Source: Nocardia mexicana NBRC 108244 (GTDB taxonomy: Bacteria > Actinomycetota > Actinomycetes > Mycobacteriales > Mycobacteriaceae). Taken from it: a DNA stretch of 64,000 nucleotides. Under the pieces are notes generated by a model that was given only the letters and a program-made list of their open reading frames with translations, did not search any database and was not told the DNA's origin. A program made the position numbers and the translations under genes. Where the stretch lies: assembly GCF_001613165.1 (NCBI RefSeq), contig NZ_BDBV01000021.1, forward strand, positions 124,001-188,000, in the 5' to 3' direction. Below are positions 7,905 to 15,937 of this stretch, piece after piece; position 1 is the first letter of the stretch; every line of letters begins with the position of its first letter.

Positions 7905-9059
7905 TTAGCGATGCAGCTCGACCTCAACCCGGCGGTTCTGGGCGGCGGCTGCCTCGAGAAACTGGCCCGAGGGGGAGTAGTTCGGGATGACCGGTTCACT
8001 GGCGCCGCGGCCTGCCACGGTGCCGAGGAGGTTCGATGGCAGGCCAAGTGCGACAAGGCGGGCTGCCACCGCTTCGGCTCGCCGGCCTGAGAGATTGCTC
8101 TCGTCCCGGCCCCCCGGCGTCGTGGCCGCAATGTGCCCTACCACCTCGACCCGATGCGCCGTGCAGCGTTTCACCGAGTCGACCAGCGGCTGCAACACCG
8201 AATCCGCCGAGGAGGGCACCTCGCTGCTGTTGGCGGCGAAGTGCAGCTGCTCGTCGCTCAGGCGCTGCCAGACGGCGCAGCCATCACTATCTGTGTGGGC
8301 CGTGGGCACTGGCACCACCGGCACGGGCAGCGTTGAACGGGGCGGTTCCGTCGACGGTTCGCTATCCATCAGGCGGCAACTGGTGGCCCCGGCCTTCTGG
8401 CAGATGGCAATCCACAAGTCCTGCACCTGTTTTCGCAGGGCGGCGGGGAGCCGGGTCTGCACGCTGCCACCAACCACGCCGATGCCGGCGAAGGTGACAT
8501 CGTGGCCAGCGAGATGCAAAAGGCCCTGGCGCTGAACCGATTCCGCTACGGCGGCTGGATTGAAGTTCCAGCCGAGGGTCAGATCCACCGGTGCCGTGGT
8601 GCTCAGGCCGGAGGAAAGCGCCACGATCCGGGCACCGGGATACTGGCTGGCGGCATCCAGCGGGCCGAGCACATCCAGGCCCGGTGCTGAGGTCCGAAGG
8701 TTCGCCAGATCGTTTCCGAGGGCCGCTATGTTTTCTCTGATCTTGCGTTCACGGGCGGACCCGTGTTCGACGTCCTTACCCCGGAGCGGTGTTAAATCCC
8801 GCTCGATACCCAGCCCGCCCGCGGTGCCGACGATGTGCACCATGGCATCGCCCGCCCGCTTGGCCTGTTCGGCGAAGGAAACCAATTCGGACTCAAGGGC
8901 TTTGGGGATAGTGGGGAGCGGTTCGGCCGACGTCGCAGGCCCCACGATAACCACTGGGGCGAGTGTGGAGGCGGTATCTGGACCACAGGCAGGAACAGTG
9001 GCCAGGGCAACGGCTGCTCCCGCCAGCAGCCCTACCTTTTTGATGGTTCGCGTGATCAC
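7905..9059 (-). CDS. OmpA-family lipoprotein
   Basis: 384 residues from GTG 9059, which overlaps the stop of the gene before it (GTGA). The N-terminus is a signal peptide with a lipobox-like end (ALATVPAC). Residues about 265-384 form an OmpA C-terminal domain (RVEVVGHIAATTP, NLSGRRAEAVAARL, GRGASEPV, QNRRVEVEL) that in other proteins binds peptidoglycan. The middle (about 40-230) is of unknown fold. A surface-anchored wall-binding protein inside a transfer operon could help mating-pair contact or wall remodelling; this is inference. Confidence 0.8.
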   Translation of the reverse strand: MITRTIKKVGLLAGAAVALATVPACGPDTASTLAPVVIVGPATSAEPLPTIPKALESELVSFAEQAKRAGDAMVHIVGTAGGLGIERDLTPLRGKDVEHGSARERKIRENIAALGNDLANLRTSAPGLDVLGPLDAASQYPGARIVALSSGLSTTAPVDLTLGWNFNPAAVAESVQRQGLLHLAGHDVTFAGIGVVGGSVQTRLPAALRKQVQDLWIAICQKAGATSCRLMDSEPSTEPPRSTLPVPVVPVPTAHTDSDGCAVWQRLSDEQLHFAANSSEVPSSADSVLQPLVDSVKRCTAHRVEVVGHIAATTPGGRDESNLSGRRAEAVAARLVALGLPSNLLGTVAGRGASEPVIPNYSPSGQFLEAAAAQNRRVEVELHR

Positions 9060-9325
9060 TGCGGCCACTCCCGCAGCCATTCCAGCGCCGCTCGGTTCAG
9101 TACGGCGTGGAAGTGATCGGCGTGCCTGATACTCGCCGGAGCGGCCTGGTAGCGCGCATACGTCAGGCGATCTTTCAGGTCTTCACTGGCATCGTCCACC
9201 AGCTCCAGAACGAAATTGGCGATCTCACTGGCGATATGGGGATCGTCGCCGGAGGGCACGGTGGGGAGGAGATCCGGGTCGAGGGTGAGCCTGACTGGCA
9301 GGTTCGGGGATTGCTTCTTGGGCAT
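9056..9325 (-). CDS. Hypothetical 89-aa protein
   Basis: ATG 9325 behind AGGAGG gives a protein starting MPKKQSPNLPVRL. It has an acidic helical middle (EIANFVLELVDDASEDLKD) and ends in EWLREWPQ. It is coupled by GTGA to the OmpA-like lipoprotein gene. No family recognised. A longer upstream start is possible but lacks a ribosome site. Confidence 0.6.
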   Translation of the reverse strand: MPKKQSPNLPVRLTLDPDLLPTVPSGDDPHIASEIANFVLELVDDASEDLKDRLTYARYQAAPASIRHADHFHAVLNRAALEWLREWPQ

Positions 9326-9381
9326 GGTGAGCCTCCTTCTGGATTGCGGGGATGAGGAAATGGGGAGCGGGGGTTCGCGAA

Positions 9382-10152
9382 TTAACCAGCGGCGGTTGAG
9401 ACTCCGAAAGCCTGGCCGCACGCCGAGCAGGTAATGGCCACGTCCTCGCGCCAGGAACCTTTGGCCATGCGGATGGTGACGGGGCCACCACGGGCGGTTT
9501 GGCAGGCACAGCAGGCGAAGATGTACTTGGCCTGGGTGTCGTCGGTCGGCGTTATGGTGCCGACGGTGGTGGTACCGGCACGGCTGCCTTTCGGCGTTCG
9601 CTTGACCTTGGCCGGTTCACGCACCATCACCAGCGACTTGTCCAGGAGGGCAATGAGATCGGCGTAGTCGACCTGGGCGGAGGGCTGGAGGCACGGCGTC
9701 AGGTGGCCGTAGAGATAGTGCTTGGTGACGTGCAGACCGAGTGCTACGGCGACCTGGGCGAACTCCCGATTGTGGTAGCGGCCCCGGTTGGAGGTGCCCC
9801 GCACGTCGTTCATGTGGTTCCACAGGTGGGCGGCTTCGTGGACGAGCGTGATGAACCAGTCTTCGGCGGTGAAGCGATTGTCTCCGCCGTTGCGGAGATC
9901 GGCATTGAGGAAGATTTCGTCGATGTTGTGGCCTTCGTGCTGCCAGGCATCGGCGTAGAACCAGCCATGGGCCGGACGGCGGCCGACATCGCCGCTATCT
10001 ACGTGCACTTTGTCCTGGAGGTACTCCGTCATGCCGGGCACGAGGGACTGCCGGCGGTTGGCTAGCTCCAGGAGCACGAGCTTGGCCGTGTCCATCTGCT
10101 GGCGGTAGGCGGTGGTGGGTGTGCCGAGGTCGAGCATTTCAGGGTCGAGCAT
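9382..10152 (-). CDS. SprT-like zinc metalloprotein
   Basis: 256 residues, ATG 10152 with AAGGAA upstream. It carries a zinc-protease HExxH-type motif (TLVHEAAHLWNHM) around residue 108, a downstream HNREF segment that may supply further metal ligands, and a C-terminal zinc ribbon (FACCACQTARGG ... ITCSACGQAF). This domain order, metallopeptidase then zinc ribbon, is that of SprT/Spartan-like proteins, which act on DNA-linked proteins. On a mobile element it may process a covalent relaxase-DNA adduct or a replication roadblock (inference). Confidence 0.75.
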   Translation of the reverse strand: MLDPEMLDLGTPTTAYRQQMDTAKLVLLELANRRQSLVPGMTEYLQDKVHVDSGDVGRRPAHGWFYADAWQHEGHNIDEIFLNADLRNGGDNRFTAEDWFITLVHEAAHLWNHMNDVRGTSNRGRYHNREFAQVAVALGLHVTKHYLYGHLTPCLQPSAQVDYADLIALLDKSLVMVREPAKVKRTPKGSRAGTTTVGTITPTDDTQAKYIFACCACQTARGGPVTIRMAKGSWREDVAITCSACGQAFGVSTAAG

Positions 10153-10243
10153 TGGGGGTTCCTTGGTCTGGGGTTAGGAAATAGAAGGAAGGAGCCAACG
10201 GTGGTGTGGTGCCAACGATTTGGGTTGGCACCACACCTGATGA

Positions 10244-10465
10244 CTAGGCGGTAGTGTTGTTGTCGCCCCCAGGGAGAGCCGTGCAATCCGACCGGCCGAG
10301 CACCAGGTGCATGATTTCTGTGCCGTCGGCTGTGTGGACGGTGATCTCGGCGGAGAACCGAAAACGGACATGATTGCGCCGGTACTGCTTCAGCCTTGGC
10401 ATGTACCGAAGCCATCCGGCCACGAATCCAACCGCTCCAATTGCGGCGACGATCAGCTCGGCCAC
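10244..10465 (-). CDS. Small single-helix membrane protein
   Basis: GTG 10465 is chosen because AAGGAG lies at ideal distance; it gives 73 residues. One N-terminal hydrophobic helix (AELIVAAIGAVGFVAGWL) is followed by a basic stretch and a beta-rich cytoplasmic part. It is the first gene of the leftward run. No family recognised. Confidence 0.5.
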   Translation of the reverse strand: MAELIVAAIGAVGFVAGWLRYMPRLKQYRRNHVRFRFSAEITVHTADGTEIMHLVLGRSDCTALPGGDNNTTA

Positions 10466-10588
10466 TGGGTGCTCCTTGGCGGTGACGCCCCTTGGCTCTT
10501 CGGCTGCATCTGAGCCGGGTGCTCGGGGCGTTGCAACTATCTCCAACAAGGCGAGCCTACGAAAAATGATTAGCGCCCACGGAAACTG

Positions 10589-10643
10589 ACTCCCTCAGTT
10601 CACTGCCACCCTTTTCCTGGGCGTGGTAGTGAACCGAGGGAGT
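10589..10643. repeat. Long imperfect inverted repeat between divergent operons
   Basis: Left arm 10589-10609 and right arm 10623-10643 are complementary over 21 bp with two mismatches, around a 13-nt loop. It lies between the leftward transfer module (start 10465) and the rightward genes from 10737. It could be a large operator, a transcription barrier or an origin-type structure. A TTGACA (10651-10656) begins just to its right. Confidence 0.6.
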
Positions 10644-10736
10644 GAACTACTTGACAGAATTATCATGCCATGCTAAGGCAAAAAGCTTAGCTATTGCAAC
10701 TAGATTGATGTCATGTTTAAATAGCAAGATCAACAG

Positions 10737-11558
10737 ATGAGCGCAGAATTCAGCCCTACCAGCCAGCCGCAGCCCGAGCGGGAACAGCCAGAACGAGCCC
10801 CGCCAGCCTTTGATTTCTCTACATTTTCTTTTCTGGAAGTCGCAGCTCTCGGTGGCGCGCTGACTCATGAGTTATACCGGTCAGATACTCAAGAGTCCTA
10901 TAAATACCATAATCTGCAGGCGACTCGTTCATTGTACGAAGCGGTTGGCCAGGGCTTGCAGCCGTTAATCAAAAGGAACCCGTATCTTGCGCGTGAGACA
11001 GCTCGCACTCTGGCGGCTGAGCCGACTTATCGTCGCTGGGTGGCTACCCAGCTCATGCCTAATCTCCTGCGGCATGACGAGAACGATCCGCGAGGGCATT
11101 GTTTTGCGACAATTGCTCACCTGCTTTTGCCAGCACCGGATCAGGGTGTGATCGAGCATGCGGGAGAATCCGAATGCCGGATCGATCTTAGCCAGTTTGG
11201 CGATGAAGAGATTATGGCACTGTGCGAAACGACGTGGAGTTGGCGGTCTCGCTCATCTGACAGATATTTCGATGAGCGGAAAAAGCGGCGCGATACTGCC
11301 TCCGGGGAGCTTCACGGCGGCGAACTACGTGATGCAGCTGGACATGTATGTTTTGCTATCGATCAGGGCGTCAGAGAAGTCATTCGGAATGATCCGGTAC
11401 GAGCCCGAAAACTAATTTCTTCAATGTCTTCAAGTGGGTCTATGGCATTGAAGCGGGAATCGCACTATTGGCTACGCGACTTACTTGACGAGATGAATGG
11501 AGGTAGACCGGTTGCCTACATACAGTGGGTTGTGGGCTCATTATTCGAGCGACCTTAG
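10737..11558 (+). CDS. Unknown protein paired with the NB-ARC ATPase
   Basis: 273 residues, ATG 10737. The N-terminus is Pro/Gln/Glu-rich and likely disordered (to about residue 30); the rest is mostly helical, with the segment RDAAGHVCFAIDQGVREVIRND near residue 195. No known motif found. The gene uses many AT-ending codons and reads in the same direction as the NB-ARC gene, 52 bp away, so they probably form one operon. It could be an effector, inhibitor or structural partner; nothing in the sequence decides this. Confidence 0.7.
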   Translation: MSAEFSPTSQPQPEREQPERAPPAFDFSTFSFLEVAALGGALTHELYRSDTQESYKYHNLQATRSLYEAVGQGLQPLIKRNPYLARETARTLAAEPTYRRWVATQLMPNLLRHDENDPRGHCFATIAHLLLPAPDQGVIEHAGESECRIDLSQFGDEEIMALCETTWSWRSRSSDRYFDERKKRRDTASGELHGGELRDAAGHVCFAIDQGVREVIRNDPVRARKLISSMSSSGSMALKRESHYWLRDLLDEMNGGRPVAYIQWVVGSLFERP

Positions 11559-11610
11559 TGGCGACCAATGCGCTACAATCACTGCCACAAACAACCGCTT
11601 GGCTTGAAAC

Positions 11611-14304
11611 TTGAAGCTACCTATTGATCTTGAGCAGGCATATGATTCGAGCGTGCCTGCCGAATGGGCTGCTGACAAGCGCAAAGAGATCAAAGACAAT
11701 CTTACGGCCGAACTTAGGACCCTCACGCGTAGTCGTAAGCGAGTAGAAGCGTGGCTGCGCGCGGGCGCGCCAGACGAGCCGCAGGCCGACGACCTGCCTG
11801 TGCCATACCTGGCTGCTGCAACAGCCGACATCTGGCCTGGTGAGTGGCAGGACGCCGGTCAGGATAAGGTTGAGTTGGTGAGATCTGTCCTGGGGGATGC
11901 TTCGGAAGAACTGCCTAAAGAATCCGTCGGTACGCTGCCGAGCGGAAAGATGTCCAAGGTTACGTGGAAGCGCTTTGCCGTCTGCCTGTATAACCTGACA
12001 TACGAAGTGGATGAACTGGATATCGAGGGAATAGAGGGGCGCGAAGAGAGTTACTTCTTGCGCTATGCCTTCAACCGTGCCGAGGAATCGGTAAGCGAGG
12101 ACCGCATCTGGAATTGGAGTGGCAACCTCCGAGGTGAGCTAGCCACGCAGCTTGTCATAATGTGGGGGAAAGTTAAACAGGCACCCGAAGAGCTCGATGT
12201 AAAACACGTTGTACGTGGCGGGTACGTCAGGCTCCTGAATAGGGCCTTGGACGATGCCCGGTTTCACGATGGTCCCCGGTCTATCGTTATTTCGGGTGCG
12301 CCTGGCTTTGGGAAAACAGCTCTTGCCAGTTATTGGGGCAAATATGTAAGTAAGCATCGCAATGCGACGGTATGTTCCATTTTACTGTTCGGGAACAATC
12401 CCGACGAATCTTCTAATCCCACGACGCCACGGCAAGCGCTGGAGCAATTGAGTGCGCATCTTGAGGGCGGTAAACCCGTCGCGATACCAGACAACGAGGT
12501 GGCGGCAGCAATCAGGTTTCGCAAGCTCGCAGCGGAGCATAATGCCGTCGTCATTCTGGATGACGCTGCCGATAAAAGCCATATCGAGCTTCTATTGCCC
12601 ACAACCGAGCAGTATGTAGCTGTCGTGACCACGCGTTCGCCACTCACCTCGCTTGAGCATTCCTTTGTTCCAATTCGGTTGGAACCGATGAATAATGACG
12701 AGTCGCTTGAGGTATTGAAGAAGAATGTTCCACCAGAGCGGCGTGGGCCGGACGATCAGTTGAGGTTAATCGCTGAGTATGCGGCTGGCATGCCTCTGGC
12801 TCTACGAAATCTCGCTTCTCGGTTGAAACGCGGAATGCAGTCTGCGCAGCTAATAAGGCAGCTGGAGCAAGCGGGAGCTCGGCTCAAAGTCATGTCAACG
12901 AAAGACAGGGACAAGAACCTACAGATAATCTTCTCGACCTCTTACGATCAGTTATCCGACGAAGGTCGACGGGCGTACCACATGCTCAGCGCTCGACTCG
13001 GAAAAGGTGTCGATTGGTACTCGGTCACTCTGGTGGCTGAGAAAGACGAGACTAATGCTAATGAAATAGTCGACAGTTTCGATTCGGTAGGTCTAATAGA
13101 CTATGCTGCGGGTCGGTTCGAGGTGCATGACCTCTTGCGGCAGTTTGGCATTGAGAAGTGTGCCGACGCCAACGAATACCGCACAGCCGTCGACCGTCTG
13201 CTCACCGGCTACTATGGTGCAGTCAATCTCGCCTTCGATAAAGCCAACCCGAACAACCCCATGGTTGACCACCACTTCATTGACGCTGAGAGATGGAAAG
13301 GGCGGCGCGCTGCCGATAACTGGATCAGCGATCACGCCAAGATAAGCACTTGGTTTGCGGGTGAACGGCTGGCATTTGTCGACCTCACCAAACGAGCTTG
13401 TGCCCTTGAGCCCCCCGCCCCCTTCGGCCCCCGCCTGGCCAGCAGCCTGTTCTACCTGCTGGAAACCGGCAACTGGTGGGACGACTGGGAACAGGTCACT
13501 GCCGCTGGCCTCAAAGCTCTTAAGCAGCAGGATGATCCACCGTTCCACGGCTTCCTGCTCCGTAACCGTGCACGTATCACCATGATTAAGGTACGCGACG
13601 ACCTGGACCAGCTGCGGCTTCCCGAGGCCCTGCCACCTGAAAAGGCGGCGGAATTGCGTGAGCGGTGTGAGAGAGCAATCGCTCAGTACGACAAGAGCAT
13701 TCAGCTGCTGGGCCTGCCCGGTGCGCTGCCGGGTGCGAAAGCGGTTGCCATCCGGGAAGTCGCCGATACCCGTCTGCAGCTCGGTCGGATTGAGCCGACG
13801 ATGGATAACCTGGAAGCGACCCGGGACGCCTATCTTGCCGCCGAGGAGCTGTTCGCCGGTCAGAAGAATCCCATCGCCAGCCTCAGCTTGTCCCTTGGCG
13901 ATGTTTACGCCCTGATGGGTAAGAACCACTACGGCGATGCACTTGCCCGGTACACAATCGCACTGGACTACGCCCTCCCGCCCCTGGACGACCGGCCCTA
14001 CACCCATGGTGCCTTAGCTGGCCACGGACTGACAAAGCGGGCCGAACTGGCAGTGAAGATGGAAGAGAAGACAGAGGCGGTGGTGAGTTGGTTCGACAAG
14101 GCGCAAGAAGCCTTTCGCTACTACGACAATTGGCGGCACGAGGCGCGGCTGCTCGTCCGAAAGTATGTCCTGCTCAAAGGTGTCACCAGCCGTGATGTGG
14201 TCCGAACCGACCTAGCTCGCGCCCACGAACTGCTCACCAACAACAAGCAGGTGGAGGAAGCAGATGTCGTCGCTGCCTACCAGGCTGAGGCTGGCCTTGC
14301 ATAA
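11611..14304 (+). CDS. NB-ARC STAND ATPase with TPR-like C-terminus
   Basis: 897 residues from TTG 11611; no better in-frame start is near. Domains: an unrecognised N-terminal ~200 residues, then an NB-ARC module with P-loop GAPGFGKTALA (about 229-239), kinase-2 VVILDDAA, a TTRSP sensor, the GMPLAL motif, a winged helix and an MHD-type FEVHDLL. The C-terminal ~350 residues are helical with TPR-like repeats (ALARYTIALDYALPP). This is the layout of a STAND switch: repeats sense a ligand, NB-ARC oligomerises, and the N-terminus acts. In bacteria such proteins serve as phage sensors or transcription regulators. The N-terminal part shows no HTH, so a defence role is plausible but unproven. Confidence 0.85.
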   Translation: MKLPIDLEQAYDSSVPAEWAADKRKEIKDNLTAELRTLTRSRKRVEAWLRAGAPDEPQADDLPVPYLAAATADIWPGEWQDAGQDKVELVRSVLGDASEELPKESVGTLPSGKMSKVTWKRFAVCLYNLTYEVDELDIEGIEGREESYFLRYAFNRAEESVSEDRIWNWSGNLRGELATQLVIMWGKVKQAPEELDVKHVVRGGYVRLLNRALDDARFHDGPRSIVISGAPGFGKTALASYWGKYVSKHRNATVCSILLFGNNPDESSNPTTPRQALEQLSAHLEGGKPVAIPDNEVAAAIRFRKLAAEHNAVVILDDAADKSHIELLLPTTEQYVAVVTTRSPLTSLEHSFVPIRLEPMNNDESLEVLKKNVPPERRGPDDQLRLIAEYAAGMPLALRNLASRLKRGMQSAQLIRQLEQAGARLKVMSTKDRDKNLQIIFSTSYDQLSDEGRRAYHMLSARLGKGVDWYSVTLVAEKDETNANEIVDSFDSVGLIDYAAGRFEVHDLLRQFGIEKCADANEYRTAVDRLLTGYYGAVNLAFDKANPNNPMVDHHFIDAERWKGRRAADNWISDHAKISTWFAGERLAFVDLTKRACALEPPAPFGPRLASSLFYLLETGNWWDDWEQVTAAGLKALKQQDDPPFHGFLLRNRARITMIKVRDDLDQLRLPEALPPEKAAELRERCERAIAQYDKSIQLLGLPGALPGAKAVAIREVADTRLQLGRIEPTMDNLEATRDAYLAAEELFAGQKNPIASLSLSLGDVYALMGKNHYGDALARYTIALDYALPPLDDRPYTHGALAGHGLTKRAELAVKMEEKTEAVVSWFDKAQEAFRYYDNWRHEARLLVRKYVLLKGVTSRDVVRTDLARAHELLTNNKQVEEADVVAAYQAEAGLA

Positions 14305-14319
14305 AGGCGATAGCCAGCC
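14289..14319 (+). terminator. Possible hairpin at the end of the NB-ARC gene
   Basis: GGCTGGC (14289-14295) pairs with GCCAGCC (14313-14319) around the stop codon. The gene meets the convergent YdcF gene here. There is no T-tract, so it is at best a weak terminator. Confidence 0.3.
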
Positions 14320-14334
14320 CAGCTCAATGCGGAA

Positions 14335-14997
14335 CTAGGTGAGAACACCTGCGCGACTTGCGAGATCAAAGTATGCCCCACCGGGCTGGAACTCCTCCAA
14401 CTGGTAAATCCGCGGAGTAGCGAGCGTATGCATCGTGGCAAGGCCGCGCAGCTCACGAATCAGCTCAGCCTGCACAGGCTCGGCCGTGTAATCGACAGTG
14501 CCGCTTGAGAAGCCGGAAGTAGATCTTACATTCGGGTAGCTGCTTCCCGCCTGATACCGCAGCTCCTCGTACAGGCGCCGACTGCGAACGGCCGGTGCCA
14601 GGCTGGCGATATGGCAATCCGCAGTAAGCAGGTCCAGATCGGCTGCCAGTTGAAGTGAGAATGCGGCGTTCTCGCGCCCGTTGCGGGCTTGGAGTTCCAG
14701 CGTGATTGCTTCGGGCGGAAGCCCTTCGGCGATGGCGACTGAGGCCAGGAACTGAGCCTCAGCGATGCCAAGGTCCGCCAGCCCACCCGAATCCTTGCCC
14801 ACCCCGCCAGAGAAGATGACGTGCTTGACCAAGCCGTCTTGATGAAGGCGAGCGGCGGTGCGGCCGACAGTGGCATTCGCGCACGAGAAGACGATCAACA
14901 CATCGGCTGGACGGCCGGCGGTTACCGGCGCACCGTGTGGTCCAGCCATGATCGTGGCCAACTGCTGGTAGTCGTCAGCGGTAAGGCGGTCGTTCAT
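14335..14997 (-). CDS. YdcF/DUF218-like protein
   Basis: 220 residues, start ATG 14997. It shows the family pattern: LIVFSCAN, then RTAARLHQDGLVKHVIFSGGVG, then EAQFLASVAIAEGLPPEAITLELQARNGRENAAFS. Most YdcF/SanA proteins have an N-terminal membrane helix; this one does not and should be cytosolic. YdcF of E. coli binds S-adenosylmethionine, but the reaction of the family is largely unknown. It is 19 bp downstream of the phosphatase gene, in one operon with it and the DUF4062 gene. Confidence 0.75.
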   Translation of the reverse strand: MNDRLTADDYQQLATIMAGPHGAPVTAGRPADVLIVFSCANATVGRTAARLHQDGLVKHVIFSGGVGKDSGGLADLGIAEAQFLASVAIAEGLPPEAITLELQARNGRENAAFSLQLAADLDLLTADCHIASLAPAVRSRRLYEELRYQAGSSYPNVRSTSGFSSGTVDYTAEPVQAELIRELRGLATMHTLATPRIYQLEEFQPGGAYFDLASRAGVLT

Positions 14998-15016
14998 AGG
15001 TACCTTTCGGATTGCG

Positions 15017-15871
15017 TTACGTCGAGTAGGGCAGCAGCTCGCCGATTACAGCGGGGTTCCCGACGAGCGATGACTTCAACACTGGCTCAGCCGAACTCAG
15101 GAACGAACTATCCAGCGGCAGAATCGGGTGGCGGTCTTCATCGCTGATGCTGAGATCCGCGATCGTCGCCAGGCACATCCCGGCCGCACCGTCCCAAAGT
15201 TTCTGCTCTCGGCGGTGAAACAGATCAAAGGGCGAGGCCACGGGTGATACGCCACCGAGATCGATCACAGTCCTAACCATATCGAGAGTCTGTGAGGTTG
15301 TCCGGTGCTTGATGGCGAATCCCTTTGTGGCCAAAGCAGTTTCAATGTCACTGGGCAACTCACCGCCCGAGCGGGTTGTCGAGGCGGCGTGGCGGATCGG
15401 TTGAGGTGTATCCAGTGCCACGGGCTCGCCATTTACCGTGAGCAGGCCCTCCTCGATTGAGCCGAACATGACAACTGGCTGACGACCGTGGCCCAACTCC
15501 GGTGCCACCACCAGCGCTGATACCGGCTGCCCATCCCGATACAACGCAACAACGCTACAGAAGTCCACTTCGTCAGGTTTCACGAACTGGGCGGTGCCGT
15601 CGATTGGATCGACAATCCAGACGTCCGACGGGACTGATTCGCCAGGACGGAGTAGCGGCGTCGCTTCCTCCGCATCTTCCTCGGCGATGATGTAGGCGTT
15701 CGGATCCAGCGCACGAATATGCCGAACGATGAGGTTCTGTACCTCGATATCTGCTTCGGTTAGCAATGTGCTATCGGGCTTTGTGTCGATTGACAAGGAG
15801 CTGATCTGACTTCTTAAGCCCAACAGTGACGGCACGATGGTATCAGCCAGGTCTGTCCAAAAGCGGTCCAC
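15017..15871 (-). CDS. Inositol-monophosphatase-family (CysQ-like) phosphatase
   Basis: 284 residues from GTG 15871 behind GGAGGAC. Metal-binding motifs of the family are present: AEEDAEE (about 78-84), VDPIDGTAQF (about 106-115) and WDGAAG (about 226-231). The family splits phosphate from inositol phosphates or from 3'-phosphoadenosine nucleotides; substrate cannot be told here. It lies between a DUF4062 gene and a YdcF gene. A nucleotide-linked role would fit the neighbourhood but is inference. Confidence 0.8.
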   Translation of the reverse strand: MDRFWTDLADTIVPSLLGLRSQISSLSIDTKPDSTLLTEADIEVQNLIVRHIRALDPNAYIIAEEDAEEATPLLRPGESVPSDVWIVDPIDGTAQFVKPDEVDFCSVVALYRDGQPVSALVVAPELGHGRQPVVMFGSIEEGLLTVNGEPVALDTPQPIRHAASTTRSGGELPSDIETALATKGFAIKHRTTSQTLDMVRTVIDLGGVSPVASPFDLFHRREQKLWDGAAGMCLATIADLSISDEDRHPILPLDSSFLSSAEPVLKSSLVGNPAVIGELLPYST

Positions 15872-15937
15872 GGGTAGTCCTCCTCGGGCATCTATTCATG
15901 GAATTTGGCAAGAGGCAGGAGCTGTCATGCTTGGTTG

